Under the pieces are notes generated by a model that searched no databases, was not told the origin of the DNA, and saw only the letters and a list, made by a program, of their open reading frames with translations. 64,000 nt of DNA from Rotaria sordida (taxonomy: Eukaryota; Rotifera; Eurotatoria; Philodinida; Philodinidae), in NCBI GenBank assembly GCA_905250125.1, contig CAJNOL010000751.1:1-64000 (forward strand), written 5' to 3'. Position numbers and translations under genes: made by a program. Positions 1 to 10,029 of this stretch are shown here, piece by piece; the first letter of the stretch is position 1; the number at the start of each line of letters is the position of its first letter.

Positions 1-563
1 TCATAGATATCATCCATTTATTCAGAGAGGTGTCGAAACTGTTCGATCGCTCTTTATTTAAACATGTTTTCTAGTAATGCACATTCTTAATAACAATATC
101 GATTAAATATAATCAATTTTCGATGACAGTTTACATGTTATATGTACTCTTTCTATTATCTGTCCAACTTTATATATTCGGGAAATACAAAAAACTAAAG
201 TGGTTCGAAATCTATGAAATAATCTTTATATGGATATATATTACTTTCACAGAGCGTGCAATAGTTCGATGACTTCTTAAATGCGAAATAATTTTTATCG
301 AATGTTTTTGCATGCTACTGAACATTCGATTTTCTTCAAATTGAGCATGTCCTTACAGAAAACAATTATATTACTAAGATCTGAGTTACTGGAAATATAA
401 TCTCGATGAAGTTTCAGTTATGCCCATCTTATTATACGAAAAGGCTTCTGAATTTTTATCTGCAGAAAGAACATTCTCGAAAGTTGTGCCACATTCCATT
501 CGAAGAAGACGAATATCTCCTTCATAGCTCTTTCCCCAACGACAGAGGAGAATTTCTTCGACA
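1..563. other. AT-rich sequence without a supported gene
   Basis: No reading frame here looks coding. It is the upstream flank of the NHL gene. A short open frame at 406-597 has no recognisable composition. A pyrimidine-rich stretch ending in AG just before about position 599 could be a splice acceptor if the NHL gene has an upstream exon. Confidence 0.5.
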
Positions 564-1511
564 ATGGGGGATCTCTTTTCTCTTTCGTTCATTGTAGTAA
601 TTCCCAATATTCCAGCCAATGCCCGATGGGTACAGAACGGGGTGACTGTTGCTGGAGGCCATGGACGAGGCAATGCCACCAATCAACTCCACTGGCCTCA
701 AGGTCTCTTCGTTGATGATGATCAAACAATGATCATCGGTGACTACGATAATGATCGTATCATCCAATGGAAGATGGGTGATACGAATGGACAAGTAGTA
801 GCTGGTAGCCATGGTCAAGGAAATCGATTGAATCAACTGAATGGTCCAACTGATGTTTTGATCGACAAAGAGATGGATAGTCTCATTATTTGTGATTATG
901 GGAATCGACAAGTCATACGATGGTCTCGTCATAGTGGCACAACTCAAGGACAAATCCTTATCGATAATATTAGTTGTTTCGGATTGGCCATGGATGATCA
1001 GAGATATCTCTACATCTCTGACACCGACAAACATGAAGTAAGACGATATCAAATAGGAGACAAGAATGGAACTATTGTGGCTGGTGGCAATGGCAAAGGT
1101 GCTGATCTCAATCAACTCAACTCACCGGGCTACATCTTTGTCGATCAACAACAGACTGTCTACGTGTCAGACTGGGACAATCATCGTGTGATGAAATGGA
1201 ATAAAGGTGAAAAAAAAGGAATTGTTGTTGTTGGAAGTCAAGGCCAAGGGAATATTCTGACACAATTGTCGCATCCTAACGGGCTGTTCGTCGATACGTT
1301 GGGTACCATCTATGTGGCAGACTCGTGGAATAATCGAGTAATGCGTTGGCCTAAAGGAGCGAAACAGGGTACTGTCATTGTGGGTGGAAATGGTAAAGGA
1401 GCAGGAGCAAATCAGTTCAAAGTTCCTACCGGTTTGTCCTTCGATCGACATGGCAATCTGTATGTCGTCGATTATTACAATCATCGTGTTCAACGATTTT
1501 CAATCAAATAG
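564..1511 (+). CDS. NHL-repeat beta-propeller protein
   Basis: The 315-residue frame is made of six consecutive NHL-type repeats of about 48 residues, each with a pattern like VAGGNGKG, then NQL, a PxGLFVD strand, an IYVADxxNxRVMRW strand and a basic/glycine turn. The third repeat lacks the glycine-rich part. Six blades are enough for a closed propeller. The first 20 residues are hydrophobic (LFSLSFIVVI) and could be a weak signal peptide ending near ANA, or the frame may be the last exon of a longer gene spliced near 599. NHL propellers bind protein, RNA or ligands; the partner cannot be told. Closely similar NHL proteins are greatly multiplied in bdelloid genomes (family knowledge). An AATAAA signal at 1553-1558 lies 40 bp after the stop. 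The frame is intact. Confidence 0.85.
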   Translation: MGDLFSLSFIVVIPNIPANARWVQNGVTVAGGHGRGNATNQLHWPQGLFVDDDQTMIIGDYDNDRIIQWKMGDTNGQVVAGSHGQGNRLNQLNGPTDVLIDKEMDSLIICDYGNRQVIRWSRHSGTTQGQILIDNISCFGLAMDDQRYLYISDTDKHEVRRYQIGDKNGTIVAGGNGKGADLNQLNSPGYIFVDQQQTVYVSDWDNHRVMKWNKGEKKGIVVVGSQGQGNILTQLSHPNGLFVDTLGTIYVADSWNNRVMRWPKGAKQGTVIVGGNGKGAGANQFKVPTGLSFDRHGNLYVVDYYNHRVQRFSIK

Positions 1512-1597
1512 ACTCATCACGATGGATTATTTTTTTTCTTTCCTTTCGCTCAAATAAATCACATTGAATTGATGAAAGGAATAGCTTATTCTATTCG

Positions 1598-1611
1598 CGC
1601 GCGCGCGAGCA
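1598..1611. repeat. Short (CG)n run
   Basis: An alternating CG run (gcgcgcgcgcgag) stands out in AT-rich surroundings, shortly after the NHL poly(A) signal. Confidence 0.6.
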
Positions 1612-1710
1612 AGAGCCATCCTGGTGGAGCTGTGACGAGCGTAATGCTCATGCACGCACGGGACAGACTCAAATCATTCATATCCCTCCTACTCAAGAGA
1701 TATGTCAATG

Positions 1711-1752
1711 AGGGTGGGTGTGGGACTTCTCTAGAACAACACCCACACCCTT
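1711..1752. repeat. Telomere-like fold-back cassette 1
   Basis: A G-rich arm (AGGGTGGGTGTGGG, 1711-1724) is followed after 16 bases by a C-rich arm (ACCCACACCCTT). The arms can pair as a hairpin. The units resemble the TGTGGG hexamer described as the bdelloid telomere repeat. It lies about 200 bp after the NHL gene. Confidence 0.8.
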
Positions 1753-2827
1753 CTACCAAAAATTGAGCCGTGAGAGGCCATGGGTCAGTTTTCAGCAGAA
1801 AAAAAATTGTTGCTAGAATACTTATGATTAAACGTAGTTTTGAATGCTGATTCCAAATATCATATTTGTCTTGCATGATCAGTATGCTATGATAATAAAA
1901 ATGGATGAAAATATTCATTTTCTATGGAAAAATCCTCAAAAATCCTCAAAAATGTGGAGATGTAAGCCCTTTTTCACCTCAAAGATAAATTCTTTTTCGA
2001 AATTTTTTTTATCATTTTGTAGAGAAAGAAAAGTTGCACAATAGATACAGAATCCAGCTTGGTCCCTTGTCTTTCTGAGATACAGCAGGAGATATGTTGT
2101 TTTATTTGGACTGATCAAAATGACCTCTTTGATTCATTTGGCTTTATAAAACTTGAATCGCTGGATATTAAGTTATATCAGTATAGCTTATGTTATTTAA
2201 TTTTTAATCCTCTACTGGTATATACCATGAAAAATGCTCATAATCTGTTGAAATGCAAACTAGCACATCTCTTAGAGGATATATTTTCTTATTTTTTTTT
2301 CAAAAAAAAATGTATGATAGTGCTAAAAGTCAGTATGGGCTAACTTTCTGAAGGAAGAATATTAGAAGCTAAAATTTTGGCATTAGTGGTTTTATATATT
2401 GATGTATTGAATGAGCAAAAAAAATCAAAAAAAGAAAACTATTACCCAGTGCCTCGGTTCGTCCGTCCTCTCACGAACCGTCTCGTAGTAGAACGCTGCA
2501 AATAAAATATATATTTCATATTGAGATTCTAATTATACTCATTAGATATTCTGCAGCTATTCGTTATTATATATTTACAATATACTACAGGCATTCACAT
2601 CTTGATTCTAAATCGATTGCTTGGTTCTAAAAGTAATATATAAATAGTTTCCAATTTTAGAGTTCTTATCGAGAAACGTTGATAGTTCCCGAGAAAGTCT
2701 CTCCAGATTTTAAATCGTTTCTAGATCAAGACTATTTATTTAATGAGTGTTGGTGAGCGTTAAGAAAACTTAGTATAATTTGACTTGCTAGGTATTCGTT
2801 CTTATGATATAAAATTCCTACTAAACT
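1753..2827. other. Intergenic sequence without a supported gene
   Basis: AT-rich, with frequent stops in all frames. I see no coding signature. Confidence 0.5.
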
Positions 2828-3179
2828 TTTTAACGAAATTTTGTAGTCGTCTGCAGATCATGTTAAAAGTTGTCTTTTCAGTTTTGGCTCGAAACTTTGC
2901 ACAAAGAATGTTCTTAGTGTGGCTAGTTTATTCTGAATGTTTCACTTTTTTTTCATTGTTTCTGACATGAGCTACAAATACTAGCATAAAGTTTACTTTA
3001 TTTCACATGACAGAATTTTGAATATGTATATCTGATGGCAGAAACAACGAAATGTTGAAATTTTCAGAATGAACTAGTCACGTTAAAAGCATCATATTTC
3101 CAAATTTTCAAGTCAAAGTCTACTTTCGGCATGATCTGTGCAAGACTATCGGGGTTTTGTTGAAAAATTCAATAAAAAA
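2828..3179. repeat. Fold-back (palindromic) element, family A copy 1
   Basis: Two arms of roughly 150 bp face each other. The left arm contains 'ggctcgaaactttgcac' and 'ctagtttattctgaa'; the right arm contains the degraded reverse complement ('ttcagaatgaactagtc'). The same consensus recurs in a better preserved copy at 7598-8002 and a degraded half at about 38570-38700. No internal coding sequence is seen, so it is likely a non-autonomous element. Divergence suggests an old copy. Confidence 0.55.
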
Positions 3180-5736
3180 TCTATTTTTTTTGTTAGAAAT
3201 TTTACGCGTAAAAAGGATCCGATAAGCACAGATAATCAGCATGAAGTACGAAGTAGAATTACATATGATAGCAAGTTATTAGCTACGATAATTGTAGAAA
3301 TTTCTCTTGGTCCCTATTTTTCTGTGTACTACATTCTGAGAGGAAAGAAGACGGAGTCGGAAGCATCACCTCTCCCTTTTCTCTAATCTTGAAAAATTTT
3401 CGTTTTTCCTCCGCAAAGCTCTAGCATTTTATTCATTTTTTTTGCGCGTTGATTGTAAAGAAACTCGACTCTCCCGATTATCACGATCTTGGGAGACACT
3501 TCTGATAAATACTAAGCTGTAAGAAAGGCAATAAAGAATCTAATAAAATATAATTCTCAATTTTTTTCTCTATCTTTCCATTATTTAAATGAAACAATTT
3601 TCAATCGTACCTTTAAAAATCAAACTTTGTCACTTGTTATTAATATTATTAGAAATGTAGAAAGATATTTAACAGAAAACATTATTCTTAATATAGTTGC
3701 ATATATCTTTACTACATTCAGTAATCTATGATTTTTTCATCGTGATCCATCTTCAATCTTTTTTTCCGCGATTATCATTTGATATTTTCCCTCCAATTAT
3801 GGTTTCTTCGAATCTGTTAGAATTATATATGGGTGTGAATGGACCTATTGTATTTTACTGAGAGAAACAAAAATGAGATAAATATTGTCAAACACACATG
3901 AGTGTACTCATTTTGAGATGCTAAATTTGAATAAAGTACTTTTGTAAAGTTAAAGTGCACGTAAAAGGGTGAGAACTTCGATTTTCTTGTTCACAGTTAA
4001 AATTCGACTGTTTCTCATGCTGTTCGTAGCTTCATAGAGCATTGTATAGCTGATTTGACTCATTTCTGACTTCTATAATCCTTTTAGCATTTTCAGTATT
4101 GTATTTGATTTATAGTAATGCATATATTTATTTATTTATAAAAATTACAAAAAAAAACAAAAAAGATATAAATATTCACTTATAATGCATAAGTGAAAAA
4201 CAAAATTATAGAAAAAAATTGTTTTTTGAGTCTAACCGACTGAACGATCTAAATAAAAAATAATAATTTCAATCAAAAAAAGATTTACTTATATTAAATA
4301 CCTTATTGATATGAGCTGAAATAAAAAATAAAAAATAATTGCAATTAAAAATAGTATTCACTTCGATGTAATTCAATCGTAAAAACTGACCTAAAATGAA
4401 GAAACAAGTATAATTTAAATAAAAAAGGAACCGATTTCAAAATTAAATTATTACGTATTATTTTTATCGTAAATAAATAACTTTCATAGTTTTGATTTTA
4501 CTTTAATGAAAATAAAAGAGTAATTCACTTTATGATGCTATAACTAAAACAATGCTAACAGATTAAATCATTTTGTTCTAAAATAAAATAAACGCAATAA
4601 TTTTATTAGATTAAATTTATTTTAGTTAAAATTAAAATAGAAGAAATATAGTTCCATTCAATTCATTTCATTTTATATTTGTTCTAAATATATGATTCTT
4701 TTACATAAATTTTAATCAACTGAACTAAATTATAATATTTATAATAAACGAAATTAGTTTTGTTTCACATCATTTAAACTAGATTTAAAAAAAAGTTTAT
4801 ATCATTAATTTGAGTTAAAATAAATAAAAATAAATTAAGAGTAATAATCGACAAAATACAAAAACAATTAATTAAGTTTGATAAAATTCTTTAATGTCTG
4901 AAACATAGAACTGAATTAATTTAGTATTATAAATGAATATAACAGCATTTTTACCTCTATTTTGAAAAATAATACAATATACATTCTTCTTGAACCAATT
5001 AAAACATAAAATTAATTGATAACGGTTTATCCTTCTTCATATGGTCTATTGTAACCATGATTGGATTACGAGTCCTCTACATTGAAAAGTTATAGATTGG
5101 AAGTGCTATACAAAAAAATCCTTTTTAATTCGAAACAACGTGGTGTTTAAATTAGACTGTTTTCAATCTATTGAATATTCATTTAAAATACATACAACTA
5201 TCATTATAGAGATTAATAGCATTAGAAAAACCTAAAAGTATGATCTTACAAAATCTTATAAAATTCGGATCGTCAGGTTTTGCAAGAAACTTGTAGTAAG
5301 AATTGTGTAATATTTACACTAGCATTTTACTGTAAGAAGCATACACTGTAAATTTCTTTTAAACTCTACTATTTGGAAAATCGATTTTAAATAAGCTGAA
5401 GTATTTTTGAGGTTGTATGGTTCATTCAACAAATTTTTAGTACTTCAAAAATGCTTGATTTTCCAATTTGCAGAGATTGAATTTGATTTTCGAAAGAAAT
5501 CATTTTCAACAAAGTAAAACATCAACATTGATTTTAATAAAACTCGAAGATCAATGCTAATTTGAAAAAATCATCTGAACAATGATCGCTCTCGAGCCAT
5601 TGTTAATTCACGTATATAAGTCGGCCGATAATGTTTTTCATTCACTATATTCTTTAGCAGCTAACTAGTGAGTTGATAACTTGTATTTTTAAAGTTGCTC
5701 TGTAAGTCAGTTCATTTAGTACGTATTTAGATTAAA
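3180..5736. other. AT-rich low-complexity intergenic block
   Basis: No gene is seen. The part 4100-4990 is extremely A/T rich with runs of aaataaaa-type words. A motif GTATGATCTTAC near 5237-5250 recurs inverted near 6464-6476 and may be the ends of a roughly 1.2-kb element enclosing the minisatellite at 5737-6180. Confidence 0.4.
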
Positions 5737-6180
5737 ATTATTTATTTGTTATTTGATGTATTTTTATGAATTGCATGTCTATAATATTATTTAAATTCAA
5801 ATTTAATTATTTATTTATGTTATTTTGATGCATTTATGTGAATTAAATGTTTAAAATATTGTTCAATTTAAATTCAAACTATTTATTCATGTTATTTGGT
5901 ATATTTAGATGAATTAAATGTTTATACTATTATTTAAATTATTTACTCGTGTTATTTGGTGCACTTACATGAATTAAATATGTCAAATATCATTTAAGTG
6001 TCAATTTAAATTTATTATTCATTTTATTTGATGCATTTTTATGAATTAAGTGTTTAAAATATTATTCAACTTAAATTCAAATTATTTATTCATATTATTT
6101 AGTGCATTTATATGACTTAATTATTTATAATATTATTTCAATTTCAATTAAAATTATTTGTTTGTTATTATATGAATTTT
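5737..6180. repeat. 72-bp tandem minisatellite, about six units
   Basis: A unit of about 60-75 bp recurs about six times with many substitutions. Each has an ATTTATTCATGTTATTTGG-like start, a GCATTTATATGAATTAAATG-like middle and an ATTATT...AAATTCAAATT end. Units start near 5737, 5805, 5880, 5940, 6015 and 6085. All share one orientation. It is not CRISPR-like because there are no unique spacers. Confidence 0.75.
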
Positions 6181-6259
6181 ACGTTCATATATGAAAATAA
6201 AATTCGATTTTCGAGTCTTTAAAAAATACTCGAATTGCTGAATAGAACCCGAAATTCTA

Positions 6260-6384
6260 GGAATGCCTATATGAATTCACTTGCGATTTTCTAATTAGAA
6301 AATCAAATTTCTTATTCTGAATGTTTCAAATACCTTATTTTCAAAGAATTTAAAATTCATCGATGAATTCATATGGGCATTCCT
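6260..6384. repeat. Short palindromic hairpin with nested perfect palindrome
   Basis: About 19 bp at 6260-6278 (ggaatgcctatatgaattc) recurs inverted at 6364-6384 with one change. Inside it, 6285-6304 is a perfect 20-bp palindrome (GATTTTCTAATTAGAAAATC). Confidence 0.6.
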
Positions 6385-7079
6385 AAAATATCTTTAACTA
6401 AACTCTATAACTTATTTTCTAGTTTACAGCTACTAAATCTTAAAATAAGATATTTGTATGGTTTCGTAAGATCATACAGTATGAATTTTACGGCATCCAA
6501 TTGTCGATAAGAGCTTGTACAATCTTATACAATCTTCGTCAGATTTTTGCACTTGGGTAGATAAGAAGGTGATATTCTTGATCAGCTCGATGGACTCTAT
6601 CGAATGATGTATGATTGAAGATAGTCTTTTTTTGTTTCTCTTCTGCTTTTGGTTCACCTTATATTCTATTGTTCTTTAATTTTCTACGAAATTGATTGCT
6701 GAAGGAAGAGTTGAAAATAACAGATTGAACTTGTCTTCTTCGTTAAGAGAATAGGTCGATCTGTTTTCAATCGATTTATTAAATCATGAAAAGTAAATAA
6801 TTTATATTTATTCTGAAATATGAATTGTAAAAAAAATACATTTTATTTATTTCAAATTTAAATTACTGATAATTTAATTTAATACTCTTATTATTATAAT
6901 CATTGAATCGGCAAATAAGTCTATTTTACATATCCATGGTATCTATGGCAGATTTTATGCACTATTATATATATATATGTTAATCAACTCACAAACAATG
7001 ATGTTGATTATCTTTTAAAAGTATAACTTGATCAATTTTTCATAAAAACTAGAAAGTCTGACGCCTGTTATTCTTAAGA
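6385..7079. other. Intergenic sequence without a supported gene
   Basis: AT-rich, with no coding signature. The minus-strand 61-residue frame at 6472-6657 has no supporting composition or neighbours. Confidence 0.45.
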
Positions 7080-7154
7080 GTGTGGGCGTAGGTGTGGAAT
7101 TACCTAACCAACGCATACATCCACACCCCGCACCCACACCCACTCACACACCCC
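7080..7154. repeat. Telomere-like fold-back cassette 2
   Basis: The G-rich arm GTGTGGGCGTAGGTGTGG (7080-7097) is followed by a loop and a longer C-rich arm (ccacaccccgcacccacacc and onward to 7154). The orientation is G-rich first, C-rich second. Confidence 0.8.
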
Positions 7155-7597
7155 TGAGATCCGAACTCATATCGTAGCTAGCATAAGTACTATATGACCC
7201 TACATTTAAGTGTATCTTGAATGCCGCTCTATAGCGAGTATGTATTAAATACCAGGTGTCATAAAGTACATAAAATAGGTGAATATTAGTGATAGGATTA
7301 TATAAGTAAACTCTACATTTTTAATTGATGATCTGGATATATTCTTTAGTTATTATATAGTTACATACTGTTAAGTATTTACTATATATTACAGACCGTT
7401 CAGACTTCTTGAAGTTATTTAGGCTATAATAAGATCAAAAACTTACCATCAGTATAGTGAAAAATAGCCATTGGCCCATAAAGCAGTTCGTTTGCTGGAT
7501 TTTGCCGGAGTTTAAATTCAAGTTTTAATTTATCATTTGATAGAATATGTCATCATCCAGCTTCAGTGGATGCGCAAAGATACATCATTGAACCCTT

Positions 7598-8002
7598 GTT
7601 GAGATATTTGATTTTTACGACATTTTTTCGTACAGCGTTCTGGTCCTCCTTAGGCTCACCAGAAAAATCAACTTTCGAATTTCGACTTGAAACTTTGTGC
7701 AGAGAAAGGTCTCAACTAGACTAGTTTATTCTGAGAGTTTCAAATTTCTTGGTTGCTGTTATCCTTAAATATGAACATTTAACATTTTGTGCTATAAGCA
7801 ATGTGAAAAAGAGTATTTTTTTCACACTTCCATCTCAAGATAGAAGGAACCCAAAAATCTGAAACTTTAAAAATAAACTAATCTTATTGAGACCTCTCTC
7901 TACACAAAGTTTCAAGCCAAGATTCGAAAGCTAATTTTTTAGATAAACCTGAGGGTCCACGACGTTGTGCTAAAATTTGCCGTACAAATCAAATATCTCA
8001 AC
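7598..8002. repeat. Fold-back (palindromic) element, family A copy 2
   Basis: This is a nearly complete palindrome of about 405 bp centred near 7800. It starts 'gttgagatatttg' and ends with its reverse complement 'caaatatctcaac'. The arms share the family A core (tttcgacttgaaactttgtg on the left and its inverse near 7900). No coding sequence lies inside. It is probably a non-autonomous fold-back element. Cassette 3 follows 130 bp downstream. Confidence 0.75.
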
Positions 8003-8134
8003 AGAAATAAGCTAGAAGCACAAACTTTTTTTCAGGGTATTCATAGCTCATTAGAGCCTACATAATGCACATAGTCTTGACTCAAAAGATATTTGGCAGC
8101 TGGAAAATGATCCTGACCCCTTGTTTCTATCCAC

Positions 8135-8274
8135 TGTGTGGATGTGGGTGTAGGTGTCAGTGGGAAGTTGAAAATAATACCCACATCCACTCACACTCAC
8201 ACTCACACTCACACCCACAGCCACATCCACACCACCCACACCCATAGCCACGCCTACCCACCCACACTCACACT
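8135..8274. repeat. Telomere-like fold-back cassette 3 (largest)
   Basis: A G-rich arm (tgtgtggatgtgggtgtagg and on to 8175) is followed by a short A-rich loop. A C-rich arm of about 95 bp then runs as hexamer-like units: CACTCA repeated, then CACCCA and CATCCA. Apparent 60-76 residue open frames on both strands here are only translations of this repeat. Confidence 0.85.
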
Positions 8275-9072
8275 CTTTCAACTACTTTGCATTGTATAGA
8301 AATAAATATTGGCATATACATTTTCTATGAGCCGAATTTCTTCGTGAAAATATATTTATTTAGTTGACGTCTAATGGTGTTGTGCTCTTTATCTTAAATA
8401 TTTCATTATCACCACGTGTAGTTCTTCCAAATAGAGTGCGTAGATAAAAAGTATTCAAAAGAAAAGCGAAAACGAACAAGAGGCAAAAAGAGACCGAAAT
8501 GTTGCCATGATATACAGATAAGAAAAGAGTTATTTCATAAAAAACTCATTCGTCCGACTTACACAACATTCGATCAAGTCGGAAGAAATCATTAGTGACA
8601 TCGACTCGGTATGACTGATTTTCATTATTTGACTTTGATGAGCATCTTACTATAAGATTTTTGAGGATTGGAGAGAGTATTTCAAACCTCAAAAACAGAG
8701 CTACATAGCATACCAAAAGTAATGAGATTTCGAAGAAAAAAACATGATAGAAGTTGATTCAACACTTTATTTCATCGAATATTCGAACTAGTTCCTCTAG
8801 TTATTAGCATACAATCGAATGGGTTCAAGTCACTGGTCCTTTCCAGAAACAATCTATTACTTCAGTTTTACGAAAATGTACCATGCGAAATTCATACAGA
8901 TTATTGAGTTTCTGTTAGTAACAACTTTTATTTTGGTCTATCCAAGGGACAACTTATGAAATCCTGAAATCGTGAACTCCGATGATCCCAAGGATTCCCT
9001 GTAGTTCTTCAGAATTCCAAGGACATCTCAGAGTTCCCTACGATTCTTTGGAACTCTCTTCAAACACCATGA
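8275..9072. other. Intergenic sequence without a supported gene
   Basis: AT-rich. I see no coding signal or repeat structure. Confidence 0.45.
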
Positions 9073-9146
9073 ATGTGAGTATGGGAGGGTATGAATTTTC
9101 TATCATTCACACGCACACGGATACCCACTGACACTCATACCCTCAC
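9073..9146. repeat. Telomere-like fold-back cassette 4
   Basis: The G-rich arm GTGAGTATGGGAGGGTATG is followed by a loop and a C-rich arm (acacggatacccactgacac, then tcataccctcac). The outer 10-12 bases of the arms are exact reverse complements. Confidence 0.8.
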
Positions 9147-10029
9147 AAACTCAAAATTAACTTAATCACTTGAAACTGTTTTTACGTTCGGCTTGTTTCT
9201 ACTAGAGCGCTCAATACTGTTCTTCCGATATCTTTGTTTCGCTCGATTACTCGAAACTTCGATAAATATCAACAGATCGAAAAATCCTTGAAGAGTCGAA
9301 CATGGGTCTCTGATAGAACAATTTTCGAGCGCTCGAAATCCTGTGGCTGCCGAAGGGCTTGAAATCAAAATAGAATAGATGAAAAGATACATATTTCCCA
9401 TTTTCAAGCGCTTGTCCCAACCATCGTATCCTTTTTATTGTTTGGTTGGGCCGATCTGTGAAACAACTTTCAAGGTGTTAAGGTTAATTTCATTTAGATT
9501 CAATCTCATTGGTTGACTACTGTAAACAAAACTAATTTAGCACAATTATACGTAAGCCTAGTTGTTCCTAAATAAAGGGCTGGATCCGAAAACTTTAGCG
9601 ATAAAAAGATCTTCTATTACTGACCACAGATAAAGATTCTCGGAGCCATACTGTAGACCCAGATGGGAAACGGTGCGAAATGCGACGGTGTCAATACGAG
9701 ACTGGGACCAAAGACGTGGCCCGGCAATCTCTATCTGCCACGCAGAGAAAAAAGATCAGATAGATTACATAATTAATTAGAACTTTTTCCTGCTATCTCT
9801 AAACACTTTTTCGTTCACTACAAAATTTCCGAAATCTTTCTCGGGTCGAATACAGAACTGGAATTTTCAGAATAAACTCCTGGCATGACTTGAAATCGAA
9901 CAGCATAAAGAAAAAAAATTTCCAATATCTAAATTAGAGAAATCTCCATATACTCCAGTTCTAGTCAATCAGAAGCGCCAAATATTGGTTATCCGTGGAA
10001 GATATCAACTGCTTATTGGTTGACTCAAT
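9147..10029. other. 5' flank of the ADP-ribosyltransferase gene
   Basis: No gene is recognised. A less AT-rich island at about 9640-9760 (tgcgacggtgtcaatacgag, acgtggcccggcaatc) stands out and may be an old mobile-element fragment. Its identity is unknown. Confidence 0.35.

Noticed and set aside
522..1115. 197-residue open frame on the minus strand
   Set aside because: It lies antisense to the NHL gene and arises from that gene's regular codon pattern.
5737..6180. CRISPR-like array
   Set aside because: The units are directly adjacent with no unique spacers, are AT-rich and diverged, and the genome is eukaryotic.
8051..8281. Open frames of 60-76 residues on both strands (Gly/Val or His/Ser repeats)
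   Set aside because: They are translations of telomere-like cassette 3.
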